Assembly (NCBI GenBank): GCA_013397435.1 | Contig: VZRG01000865.1 | Coordinates: 65,261 to 129,260, forward strand | Length of the DNA stretch: 64,000 nucleotides | Direction: 5' to 3' | Origin: Erythrocercus mccallii | Lineage: Eukaryota > Chordata > Aves > Passeriformes > Dicruridae | Part shown: positions 13,301-24,300 of the stretch, one piece after another | Position numbering within the stretch: position 1 is the stretch's first letter | Layout: the number at the start of each line of letters is the position of its first letter | Position numbers and translations under genes: made by a program | Notes under the pieces: model-generated | What the model saw: the letters and a program-made list of their open reading frames with translations, nothing else | What the model was told of the DNA's origin: nothing | Database searches by the model: none

Positions 13301-16300
13301 AGCAACTTCCTTGGCCTGGGTCTCAAACAGGGTTATTGAGCCTGTTAATGAACCTTGCCATGATCATCATGTCAGATCCTCTGACTTGCCTGAATAAATC
13401 CTACTTATTTGTCATCAGAAGGGCATGTAACTGTTTTCACTTGCAGAACAACTGATTATGTATCCATACAGCATCCTCCTCTGGCCCCAGTTAGAGGCTG
13501 AAGCGTATGTGACAATGTATTTTCTGAGTGAAGCCTTGTTAATTGAGCATGTAAATGTGTAATTGTCTGTACAATTATTCAATTGACGTGGCTTTAGTCT
13601 GCATACAAATATGGGAGCACAATAATGCAGTTCAAGATCAGATGCTTAAATTAATATGTGCATTCTGCAAGAAGATGTGAACACCCTTTAAAAGATCAAT
13701 CCAGTTGTGGTCACCTCCTCTTTTCTTTTTGTATGTTGATATGCTAATCTGCTTATTTTCATCCAAGTATGTAACATATCATAGATTCTGTGTTAACTTG
13801 GTCCTTTTACTTACTTTTCCTTACTTTTGCTTACTTCATTGGTGTGGGAATAGGAGTTACCATAGGAATTGTTCAGAGGTTGCCCTTAATGTATGTGCTT
13901 ACTTTTCATGAAGTAGTACCTCGTGCTCACAATGATTTGTGCTGTAATACCTTTAAAAGTGTTCTGTGCATACAAAATAATTAATTTCAAGTGTGGGGTT
14001 TTTTAGAGGAAAGGCTACTTTCATAATGGGAGTTGTTGGCAGTTGCAGTTCAGTGCAACTTCTGAGAAGGAAGAAAGGGCATAAAATTTGCAAATAATAG
14101 TACAGTTGGAATTTTCTCTGCACTCAGTGTTTTTTCTGCTTGGAAGCTGCTGATTTCAAAGAAAGGGTGGTCTGGCAGATTTGTTCTGGCAGTTCCTGTC
14201 TGTTCCAGTGAATAAAACTCCAAACATCTGTTTGAAATCTGCAGTGTTCATTTACTGTGAAAGAAAACACAGTGTTACTGCTTTTCTTTATAACTTGTCC
14301 TTTCTTATATAGAATTGAACACTATATTTGATCTTTTTGAGGTGGTTTGAAATTAAGTATATAGGAAGCTAGTTTCAATAACGTGGATGAAGTTCCAGAA
14401 TAGGGATAGAGCTGTGCCATGTATATGATTGACAGCTTTATCCAGCCAAGGGTAGTCTGTTCTTAAAATAATGCTTTGGTTGGGGGTGTGAATGGTGTCA
14501 GGGTTGGGGATGCCATTTTAATCTACCACTCCTCTAACACCCCTGTCTCTTTATTTCTCCGCAGATGTCGCTCCTATGAGGATTGCTGTGGCTCAAGATG
14601 CTGTGTAAGAGCTCTCTCTATCCAGCGACTATGGTATTTTTGGTAGGTCCAGGGCATTTGGGAATTTTGTGTTTGTCTTTGTCTTGTTGGTTGGACTTTA
14701 ATCAGGATATTGCCAGCCCTGGTATTTTAAAGTTCAATAGGTGCAAGTATGTAGGAAGGTATATATGTACATAGAAGTGCATGGATTTTGGTTTTTTCTT
14801 ACAAAATTCTCCTGATGTAGTAAGAAAACACTGAAAAAGTAGGTTAATCATGTCAAGCTGACCTTTTCTGCTTCTGCATCCTGCTGCTTTGTACAAACAG
14901 CAGTTCCACTTTTATCCAGAACTGCTGAATTCTTTATGCCTGTCCCAGCTACTACCAAGCAGCAACATTCTTCCTTTTTTTTTTTTTTGGGTACTCAATT
15001 TTAAAAGTGATCATATAAGCACGATTGTGCTTTTAGGCAGGGTTTATTATATTCTTCTTGCCAGCTGAATTGAGGCTTCAATTAAAAAGGAAGAGAAATA
15101 CATTTATAACTATGAAGATTTCACTGGACATGATAGCAAAGGAAAAGAAGGCAGAAACATTGAGCTTGTGAAACCAGTAGCTCAGTAATCTGGATAAAGC
15201 TTAAACTAATCACTGTTATATGCATAATGAAAAAATAAGGTAAATTCTTTTTGGAGTGGAATTTAAGAAAGCACCTGAATTAAACCGTATCATTTCAGTT
15301 GAGAGAAAGCAAAGACTTTCCTAGAAAACCTGGCATTTTAATGTGGATTTTGAAGACTGATTAAAAAAAAAACAAACCTTCAAAACTGAAAAAAATAAAC
15401 AGTGAAAAACAGAAGCCTCATGTATACTATAATACAGAGATTTCCCAAAGCTGACTGTGGGATTTCAGTGTACAATCCTTAGTGATATAAGTGAAGAGCT
15501 CTCTATCTCAATCCCTGGGGTGACATCATAAATCTCTGTTTTTCTGTTCTAAAAAAAATCCTTTGCAGGAACACTGCCAAAGGGGAATGTATTAATATTG
15601 GCTCAGGGAAAAAGAACCTCCTTCTGCTCTCATTTCTAATGTAGAAACAAGGACAGAGTTTGAGCCTTTAGCATGAAATAACTCTTACTGCCATGCTGTG
15701 CCACATTCTTCCTATCAGCCACCCGGGAATTCTCTAGAGGAGATAAGCATGGTGTGTAGGCTTACCTCTGGCCAACTTCCTTCCCTTCCAAAAAAGCACA
15801 GTTGTCATTATCTTCCAGTAAAAGGCCGTGAAAAAGACAGCAATTACAGGCAGAAGAACCATTCCTATTTACAAGAGTTTGCATGAGTCACTGGAGTGTC
15901 TGATAATTGATCAAGGAAACAGTGAAAGCCCAAAGCCACTGTCTGAAGAACAAAATCTGATGTGCTCTTGCTGCATGCTCCTGTTTCCACCGCACCAGGC
16001 AAGGAAATGATGAGGACAGTTTAGCTGGGTTGGAAAAGACGCTGAGAGGAGGAGAATGGTAGCTAAATTATGTCTTTTTCATGGAGTATGTAATATCCCA
16101 TATAGGAAGCACAAAGCAAAGTTTGTAGCCATCAGTACTGAATGCGTCAGTCTTCTGGCTTGAGTTTAAGTGCCAGCTACCATATTTCCCATGAGAGATG
16201 AAATTAAAATGTTGCGTTAATTTAAAAATATCTAAGATTCTTCTTTTAATGGCAAATGCAGAATAATATTCCTCTCTCTACTCCACAAACATCCTGAGCA

Positions 16301-19227
16301 GCCTAGATGCTGTAAGACTGGGGCCTGCATACAAGATGTGCACTGTACTGACCTGGATTTTCAGTTTAGCATCCCTGTGGCCAAGGTTAGGTGTGAACCT
16401 GAACTTTTGAGAAGTTCAAGTGTGTTTTACTTTTGGGTTACATGCCAGAGAACATTGACCATAGTACCAATCACTGAAGATGTCCGTAATATACCCATAA
16501 GTGCTCCGTGAGTGCTATCCCAAATGGCAGACCTTCTCTCAAGAGGCAACCTATTTAAGAAACCCTGCTAAAAGTTGTAGGCTGATGTATTCTCAGTGAA
16601 CAGTCTGGATTTAAATGCTGCCTGAATGTGCAGGTTTTGACTTCCCTCTTCTTTTTGCTAGGTTCCTTTTGATGATGGGAGTTTTGTTCTGTTGTGGAGC
16701 TGGTTTCTTTATCCGAAGGCGGATGTATCCTCCTCCATTAGTAGAAGAACCTACTTTTAATGTGTCTTACACCCGACAACCAGTAAACACTGCATCAGGT
16801 CAGATTGCTCACACAGGTTTCACTGCTTTCTCATTTTGGCCAAGGCACTAAAAAAAGGGTGGGTTTTGAGCTTTTGTTTCATTGGTTTTTGGAAACTCTG
16901 CGATTTGTACAAGGTATAGCACTGCACTAAAACATGCAGCCACCTCCTGCAGTGAGTGATGTCTTCAGCCTTTGCAACAGCATAATTCAGATGCAATGTA
17001 CAGAAGTGGTTTTGAAACACATGTGATGACACAAGTTCTCTTTTGGGTCCTAATACCTTACAGGTGTGTGTCCATGCATGGAAGGAGGCTAGCAAGCTCT
17101 CCCTTTACAGTGTAGACAAAATGATAGGTGTCCAAATTCAACAATCACAGGAAGAAAGAGTTTTAAATACAATTGATAACATCTAGCAAAGGTGAAGGAA
17201 AGCCTAGCATTTTCTTCCACAATCTAGCCATCTTGCAAGTATTTTTGATTTGCCTTCAGTGTTCCGTGCTGCAGTCTTTCTGTGGCCAGGTGATCTTTTT
17301 CCTCTTGTTAGTTTGATTGCTGTCTCTCTGGTAAGGAATAACTGTGTGCATCAGGAGGAGCTACCTAGGGAGGACTCCTCTGGCAAAATTGCTTTCTAAG
17401 TTTGTAATTTCTTCCACTCTGGTAGCTAGTTCCAATTGGTGAACTCTCCTAGGCCTAAATGGTTAAAAAGATGTTACAGACACAAACTGACATTTTAGTC
17501 ACCTTCTTTTAATTCTAAGGTTTTTGTTAGGGCTCCCATTGTGCATCTGTTTTTCACTCTGACTGAACAGAGAGTATTTTTCAACCGGGGGAGAGCCAAT
17601 CCAACTAGACTAATATTTTTAAGCCTGAAAAATAGCCTTGAGTTTATGTGAACAGGGAGTGTCTTTGTCAGGATTGATAAACACCAGATTTAAATTTAGA
17701 GCACAGTTTTACACTTTCATGATGCTTCATGGAACATAAATTGTGGTAAATATAAAATAACCTCAAGCTCTTTGATAACCTGATTATGGCACCTGTTTCC
17801 AGACTGTTATTAGTATTACTTAAAAGCTTTGGGCTCTGAGCTAACCCCACCATTTATTTTCTTTTATTTTTAGTTTTTCTACTGTTCTAGAAATATTTAA
17901 CAGCAAAAGCAATGAGAATTAGTAGTCAAGCAAGTTCCCATTTTCCACTAGTTACTCTTCTAGGCTTGGTACAGTAGCCAATTCACTGTTGAGATGGAGC
18001 CCTCAAAATGTGGCTCATTGCCTCTCTCCCTCCTTCCCTGCAGAGATAGCAGCAACATCCTGTTATTTCAGCAGTGTCTGCTGGGAGTGCTTTTCTAGGA
18101 GCCTGAGTGGGAGAATGGAAGGGGAAGATCCCTTAGAAGCTATGTCATTATAGGAAACACAGACTGGCACCAAAAGAAAACCTGTTGCTCAGCCATGACT
18201 TTTTTCCTAGTCCATCTTTATTTAAATAGACAAAGAGGAAAAAAAACTAATTTACATCTTGAGACAGTCTGTGACTTCAGTTGCATTAAGTCATCTTCCA
18301 CCACCCACTGTGATGCCTGAGGAGGGTTACACACCAACTTTGTTCTTAGGGCAGCAATCTCTGTTACTCCTTATGTATCATAGCCAAGGAATTTTGTGTT
18401 TGGCCATACATTTCCTTTCCTTGTCCCTGCAGGCTCTGACGTCACTTCCTAAATTAAATTCATGCAAAGCAATCTTGTCCCATTGTGTTAATCAGCAGCA
18501 ACTGACTACAGCTTGACTCTCTGCTTCATGCAGGTTCACCTGTAAACTGTATTGTGCCTAGGGGGGAAATGATCCATCTGAGCTTTACTCTGGCTTACCC
18601 GCAGATCCAGACCACCACAAAATAATCTCTGAAGGCCTTTTGTAAGATTTGACACCTGAGTCAGGGCCACAGTAGAGACTCCTTTGTCCATCTGGGATTC
18701 CACACCTCTCCTCTCTGCAGACAGAAAAGCTCTTCTGTCAAAGCAACTGGACTGGGCTCACTGTTTGCCCTTTCAAATGGTAGTTGCTTGGGGGCAGTGG
18801 TGCCTTTTGTTTCACTGAGGGATTTCCTTTGGATGCAAAACTGACACTTTTTGGTAGTATCTAAAGAGGTGAATGCAATCCTGCCAGCCTGCTTTTTTTC
18901 TGAAAGGGAAAAAGATACTCCTTGTCTTTGCTCTGATGAACACCTTGAAAACCTTGTCCAAGTATGCAGAGTACAGGCCCTGGGAGAGCACAACCTGATG
19001 GCTTTGCTGTTTCTGATACTTTTTCTCTCCTTTTCTTTCTTTCAGGGTCACAACAACCTGGAGTGCCGTATTACACAGATCCAGGTGGACCTGTGATGAA
19101 TCCCATGGCTATGGCTTTCCACGTCCAGCCCAATTCCCCACAAGGAAACCCGGTTTACCCACCCCCACCTTCCTATTGCAACACACCACCTCCCCCCTAT
19201 GAGCAGGTGGTGAAATCCTCCACGTGA
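1302..19227 (+). CDS. VOPP1: VOPP1, WW-domain-binding vesicular membrane protein (3' four coding exons; first exon outside window)
   Basis: The coding segments are 1302-1360, 14565-14642, 16662-16798 and 19046-19227. Joined, they make 456 bases, which is 151 residues plus TGA, with every intron GT-AG. The translation matches vertebrate VOPP1 closely. In window numbering, a lumenal cysteine cluster (C1, C8, C21, C27, C28, C32, C33) is followed by one membrane span at about 42-63, a basic RRR stop-transfer stretch, and a proline-rich tail. The tail ends with two PPxY motifs (PPSY at 132-135, PPPY at 140-143). In known members the N-terminal signal peptide is removed, the protein sits in late endosome/lysosome vesicles, and the PPxY tail binds WW domains such as that of WWOX. 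The human protein has 154 residues from the equivalent cysteine, so the length agrees. The signal-peptide exon must lie left of base 1. The gene converges on LANCL2. Confidence 0.96.
1361..14564 (+). other. VOPP1: VOPP1 intron 2 (13.2 kb)
   Basis: This is the largest intron in the window. It is AT-rich with scattered short homopolymers and no recognisable transposon. It contains a perfect two-copy 21-bp tandem repeat at 3986-4027. The open frames in it are short, lack recognisable motifs, occur on both strands and look like chance. Confidence 0.8.
3986..4027 (+). repeat. Perfect 21-bp tandem duplication (two copies)
   Basis: The unit CATGCTGGGACTGAGGTATCC (21 bases, first 20 CATGCTGGGACTGAGGTATC) occurs at 3986-4006 and again at 4007-4027 without mismatch. 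It is intronic in VOPP1. The absence of differences suggests a recent slippage or duplication event. Confidence 0.9.
14565..14642 (+). CDS. VOPP1: VOPP1 coding exon 3
   Basis: This 78-base exon follows a CCGCAG acceptor and precedes a GTAGGT donor. It completes the split Ile codon and encodes the CC-G-x-R-CC part of the cysteine cluster. It then enters the membrane span (SIQRLWYF) and ends two bases into a Trp codon. The cysteine spacing resembles that of Shisa-like and WBP1-family membrane adaptors, to which VOPP1 has been related. Confidence 0.96.
14643..16661 (+). other. VOPP1: VOPP1 intron 3 (2.0 kb)
   Basis: A GTAGGT donor and TAG acceptor bound this intron. It holds a T13-14 run near 14976-14989 and A-rich stretches near 15362-15400. 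No gene or transposon was recognised. Confidence 0.8.
16662..16798 (+). CDS. VOPP1: VOPP1 coding exon 4
   Basis: This 137-base exon begins after TTTTTGCTAG and ends at a GTCAGA donor. It carries most of the membrane helix (FLLMMGVLFCCGAGFFI), the RRRMYPPP juxtamembrane stretch and the conserved FNVSYTRQP segment. A weaker in-frame reading runs through the donor to about 16851, so the GT at 16799 was chosen because it restores the conserved reading into exon 5. Confidence 0.96.
16799..19045 (+). other. VOPP1: VOPP1 intron 4 (2.2 kb)
   Basis: This intron separates the membrane-span exon from the proline-rich tail exon. The open frames of 79-110 codons around 18661-19051 on the minus strand resemble no known family. 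No repeat was recognised. Confidence 0.8.
19046..19227 (+). CDS. VOPP1: VOPP1 last coding exon
   Basis: It follows a TTTCTTTCTTTCAG acceptor and encodes the proline-rich cytosolic tail. The tail includes PYYTDPGGP, the MAMAF segment, NSPQG and the terminal PPPPYEQVVK block, then SST and TGA at 19225-19227. Compared with the human protein the tail lacks a few residues before MAMAF and ends in KSST rather than KAK. Both PPxY motifs are intact. Confidence 0.97.
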
Positions 19228-19362
19228 GGACTCTGGCTCTCTGACCTGACTGTGTGAGAAGAAGGTGCAATTGCAAAATGACCGATATGGAGGGCACTTG
19301 CCCTTCTGAACACTTGCTAGTTCTCCAAGTCCTCTCTCCTTCCCTTCCCTGCACCTTTCCTC

Positions 19363-19368
19363 ATTAAA
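19363..19368 (+). terminator. VOPP1: Candidate proximal poly(A) signal of VOPP1 (ATTAAA)
   Basis: ATTAAA lies 136 bases after the VOPP1 stop codon and is followed from about 19388 by a long T-rich tract of the kind found downstream of cleavage sites. This would give a very short 3' UTR. Confidence 0.45.
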
Positions 19369-20376
19369 GTTACTTGCAAAGGGGTGATTTTTAAATTTTT
19401 TTTCTTTTTTCTTTTTTTTTAGTAGAAGTGGATTTTTTCTTTGTCTTCAAAATGAGAGAAGTTGTCTTTGTAATGCTTTTAATGGAAACCTATATTTAAA
19501 ACTTGTATGTCTTTCTCTTTATTTATTGTTCGTTTCAATCAAGATTTTAATTGTGTCATGGCAGGTTACTAATAGCAGTTCTTGCAACCCCAGAGTGATG
19601 TGCAGCCTCCTAAGACCCCACAGCAGAAATTCCCTCTGCTAAGGGAAATGACAGAGAAAGAGGATAAAGGTAGAAGCAGCAGGGCAATGATTTTACCGAA
19701 ATTATGGCTACCATCTTTTGCTTTTACAATTTTCTTTTACAATTTAGTTCTGATATTTAACAGAAAGATGCTCTGATAAAAGTCACTGTGACTAAAGTAC
19801 CAGTACTGGTTGAGTCATGGCAAGGCCTCTGCCAAAATGCCTTAGAAAAGAGGGAGTTGTTACTTTAAATGACGCATCCAAAATTAAGGACCAGGATTTG
19901 AGTGTCCATCGCTTGGACTTTGCCTGTGTGATTGGCTCCCCTTGTTTTACAGACAATGACCAACAGATGTTGGCACGAGAGGAAGGTATTACAACCTCAG
20001 AGCTACTTGTGCCTCGTGACAGAACAGATAGAAACACTGAAATACGTAAGTTTTTTTTTGTAAATTGGAAAATATTTACAGTAAGAAGGGATGGGAGGAT
20101 AGGTACAAGTTTACTCCCTTTGGCGTTGATGGGAGTTTAGTCCCTGAGAAATAGTATCTTTCATTATAGTCTTACTGCTGTCATAAAGAGTACCAAGATC
20201 TGTAAATCTGCTCTCCTCTCTGTCAGAAAAATAATAACTTTTTGGGACAGGTTCTTAGTGGCATTCTTTGACCAGATGCACAGATAGTTTGGCTTTCAAT
20301 ATCTCTTAGCTCTTCATGCATTTTGTTGTGAGTGCTCATGGCCAACCCTCTGAGTGACCACAAATGAACATCTTCA

Positions 20377-20382
20377 AATAAA
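20377..20382 (+). terminator. VOPP1: Candidate distal poly(A) signal of VOPP1 (AATAAA)
   Basis: This is a canonical AATAAA about 1.15 kb after the VOPP1 stop, on the coding strand. Use is inferred from position and hexamer only. Confidence 0.4.
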
Positions 20383-23300
20383 TGCAGAGCCCCTTTGCCT
20401 GTCAGGGCTCTCTCACCCATCCATGTCTAGCAAAAATTTGAAGTTGCTCTGAAACATGACCTCGTTCTAATGGGACTTTCTCCCATTGTGCATATTCAGT
20501 CATGTCACTGAGCAGTGACAAAAAGAAGGTGCCATTGCCTCCTGCTGCTGAAGGACCTGCAAAAAAACATAGCTGAGGGTTAGGAGTACCATGTAGTCCT
20601 TTGGGTACTAGGTGAATGCTCCTGTGTGATTTCAGCCAGGGCACAGAGGTCTCACTGAGGTGGTTTGGAGTAACCTGAAGACCTGTGTTGCACAGGGAGC
20701 CCAAGCTTTATTGTGCTGTTCTGCACCAGTGGCTTCTGGGAACTTGTTTCTAGGTGTCAAGCTGGATTTTCAAAACATTCCTTTTGCTTGTGAATATGAG
20801 TGTCTAACAGAAAAACTTGTGAGGGCCACTGTTTCTGCTGGTGGAGTCAGTAGCCGTCTGGAGCAGAGCAAGCACTGAGGAGTTCATTCCTGCATACCTG
20901 ATTTGGGTGAAATTGTAACCAAGGCTTTCCCTTACTGTGCATCATAATAAGGGACAAACCAAAGTACTTCTCTCTGTGCAGTCTTAGGCTTGAGGGACAC
21001 TTCAGATAACAAAAAAGTATATTTTATAGTTGAATATGAGGTCCATCTGCACATCAAAACTGTATATAGTTTCTAAATTAGCTTACACTTGAAGTGTAAA
21101 AGCTGTGTATGTCACTGAGTATGGTTGTGTTTACAGAACATAACTTTTTAAAAGCAATTCCAACCTTTTCCTGGCAATAGAGAAGGCAACAGACCTCATG
21201 TTAATAGATTGATGTTGTTAAGTCCTTTTATATTATGAAATGTATCTATGTATCTATGACAGCTGGCATTGTCCTGGACACGTCAAATAGAAGCCTTTGT
21301 ACAGTGAAATTCAGCTTCAGGTGAACTTTTCCTGAAGTCTGGCTCATTTATTTCCTAGTGTTGATGGATGACACTACCTGTATAACACAGGGAATTCTCT
21401 GCTAGCAAACTTGCTTAGTCTTTTCTTGAAAACACACCACCTGTACGGACATCCATATGCATTGCCAATTGTTTACATGCCTTTCCTCTAGTTGCCTCAG
21501 CAATTCCAACAGGATTTTACTTGGCAGTGGTGATGCCCTAGGAGCTGCCAGCCACTGCAGCTTTGCTAATGTGAACTTCCCCATGGGGGTTTGGTGCTTT
21601 ATCTGCTGGGATTCTCTGGGTGCAGCTACTGCATCCTCTCTCAAACACAAGAGAGATTTTGGGGCCTCGCTGATGAGGCAGGGTGGTGTTTTGACTGCAA
21701 AATAAGGTTGGTTGTCATGGCTGGGAGCCCTGGGGATGTGTGGGGCACTCCCTTGCCCCTTCCCAGAGGCACTGGACCAGCATGCAGCTGACTTCCAGCA
21801 CGCCTTTGAGATCTCCCCATCTACCTCAGGAAGGTAATTTTTGTCTTGTGCCTGTCTCCTGGTTCTTGCACTGAGGTTTGATCCGGGGGAGTTAAGCCCC
21901 TTGACAGGGCTTGGCCAGAATGGAGATGCTTTAGTGGAGCCACTGAACCTGCATGGGGAGCCAGGAACATGAAGAGTGTAACCCCTTGAGGTCCCTTCTT
22001 CAGTTGTGTATCCCCAAAATGTGTGTGGTATGCCTCTGAGGAGGCAGGGACAAGGCAGGGAAGGACACCTTTGAGGTCTCTGCCTGTGACCTGGCAGCAG
22101 GAAGAATGAGAAGGGGTCAGTGTCCTTCTGCTGAAATCTCCAGCTACGCTGCTTTATGAGAGGAGGCACCAACAGGGATTCTTGGTTCACCTTGCCTGTA
22201 GCTCTGGTGGGGTCTGTGTTTCATCTTCGAATTATTCGTTATCACTTTCGGAAGTGTTAATGTAGTGACAACTTTTTATGGTTTGTTGGTGGTTTTTGTT
22301 TTTTTTTTCACTTGGAGCCTGTGTGACAGCTTACACTGCTGTAACAACAAACATCTGGGACTATATTTTCCAAAAAGGTACTCAGACCATGTGAAGAAGC
22401 AAATGAGGTATTCTTTCTTATCTGCTTTAAAAATCCAACTGCAAAACCTCAGAAAGGTTAGTTTCATATACATATATCAAAAACATCACTTTTTGGCCCA
22501 CAGGTCAGCCAAGTAGCCATAACACTTTTTCAGATAGCGATGCCTATCTTCTTTTTCTGATCTAACATTGCTAATTGAGGAGGTGAACCAGGATGCCTTT
22601 GTAGGCCCTGTGGCTATAGAAGCCCTCCCCCTCTGATGATGCCCTGTCACCAGGAGCTGAGCAGCCTTACAGTTTATACTGTTTGGCAGGGAAACGACTA
22701 CAGAGACACCATGCAGGGCAAGATCCAGCATGAGACAGCTTCTACAAAGCAACTGCTAAGATACTAAGACAACTAAAGATGAGAGGTGCAACTGGCACCC
22801 ACTGTTCCAAGCTGGCATGTGCTGCAAGGTGAAAGGGACAGCAGATAAGGCAGAGGGGAACAGTGACAAGCAGCCCTACCCTTCCTGCACAAATCTGTTA
22901 TTTTAGCTTTATGCAGTGAGAGAAGTCACAAGGATGGATGTCTCTTTACCTGTCGCACTCTGCTTCTCTCCTGCTGCCTATCCCTCTCTTACCTAATAGC
23001 TACAATCCACTTGTACATGTCAAGCAGAAGCAGTGGTTTAAAGTCAGGTCCCTGTGCACAAATCACACTGGCCCTGACTTTGAATCAACATGAAACAAAT
23101 GAAAACATACGGGAAAAAAGTGAAGAGTTTCACTAGGAAAGGCTGCTGCATCAAACACCCTGCTGGGCAGGGCTCAGGCTGCACAATAGTGCCTAGCTAT
23201 GATGTGACACACAGCACACATACTTCTTCCCATGCATTTCTCATGTGCTATTTAGATGTTAGAGATCTGCTGTGCTAGAAAAGCCCCAATTAGTACAGGT

Positions 23301-24264
23301 TATCTACAGACCACAACTGATCCTCTCCATCCAAAAAAAGCAGCAGTTTCTTTTGGTGGCCAAGATGGCCATGAGTGGCACAAGGGACTTTGTGAAACAG
23401 AAATACTACCCCTTGCCTGCAGCATACTTGATGTTTCCTTCTGTTAAAGGCTAGCTGAAGGAACATTTCAAACTTCCTCAAAGCTGGGAAACAGCTGTTA
23501 TTCTGCTGGACAGAGAGATTTCATACATGTGTTTTTAAAACCAGTTCATCCCCAGTGGCTTTAGCTGCAAAATCTTCAACAGGATCTGTGTGGCCACAAA
23601 GGAAAGCAGAGCTTTGCACTAAGCAATGTACACTAAAAATCACTTGGGAGCAGCAGGAGGAAAGGCACCTGCAGTGCTTGGAAAATGTGAAGGTTACAAA
23701 AAAGCAATCTGCCCTCTTTCTGGCATGTGTTTCATCCTGCAGGACTATGAGATAGGGAAGCAGCTGAGCAATCAGATCAGTGGGACAGCTATCACCACAG
23801 TGCTGGAGGGAAGGAAGAACAACCACAATGAAGAAAAAATCAGACTCACACAAATTACCACCACATAGCTTAATCTTTACTAATAAAGCCAAAGAACAAA
23901 ACATCAGCATTTTTTCCTCTTTATCTGCCCAAAGAGCATTTCCATTTTTAACACTACTGCTTTTTGCAACAGGTAGACTATTACATATGGACAAAGCAAA
24001 CCAGGGAGTATTAAGACATTTTCTGCATTTGTAGTTTGATGTCATTTCTGAAGACAATGCCTTGGTGAAATGCACTTTTTCAGCTTCACAAGGTATCTTT
24101 CTGTAAGGGCCACTGAGATAGCACAATGCTGTGATGAACGGAAAGGAGGAGCCACGGGGAAAGTCACAGCAGGAAGATGAGGCAGATGCACTGTTGAGAC
24201 ACTTCCCAGCTTGATACATTTTCAGTCTTACTCAATTCCAGAGGATTCTGCAGAGAACAATGGT

Positions 24265-24300
24265 GCCAGGCCTGCCAGGCCCCACCATGGCAGGCCTGGC
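24265..24300. other. Perfect inverted repeat (13-bp arms, 10-base loop)
   Basis: GCCAGGCCTGCCA at 24265-24277 and its exact reverse complement TGGCAGGCCTGGC at 24288-24300 flank a C-rich loop. The stem is 10 of 13 G:C pairs, so it would be stable as RNA on either strand. It lies about 2.6 kb past the LANCL2 stop codon. Confidence 0.85.

Larger units (their letters stand above)
19228..20400 (+). other. VOPP1: VOPP1 3' untranslated region (end uncertain)
   Basis: Sequence directly after the VOPP1 stop. Two candidate poly(A) signals suggest a short form ending near 19385 and a longer form ending near 20400. The true UTR may run further right. A 107-codon open frame at 19817-20140 has no recognisable domain and is probably chance. 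Confidence 0.6.

Noticed and set aside
18661..19051. Minus-strand frames of 110 and 79 codons near the last VOPP1 exon
   Set aside because: They are antisense within VOPP1 intron 4, overlap each other in different frames and resemble no known protein.
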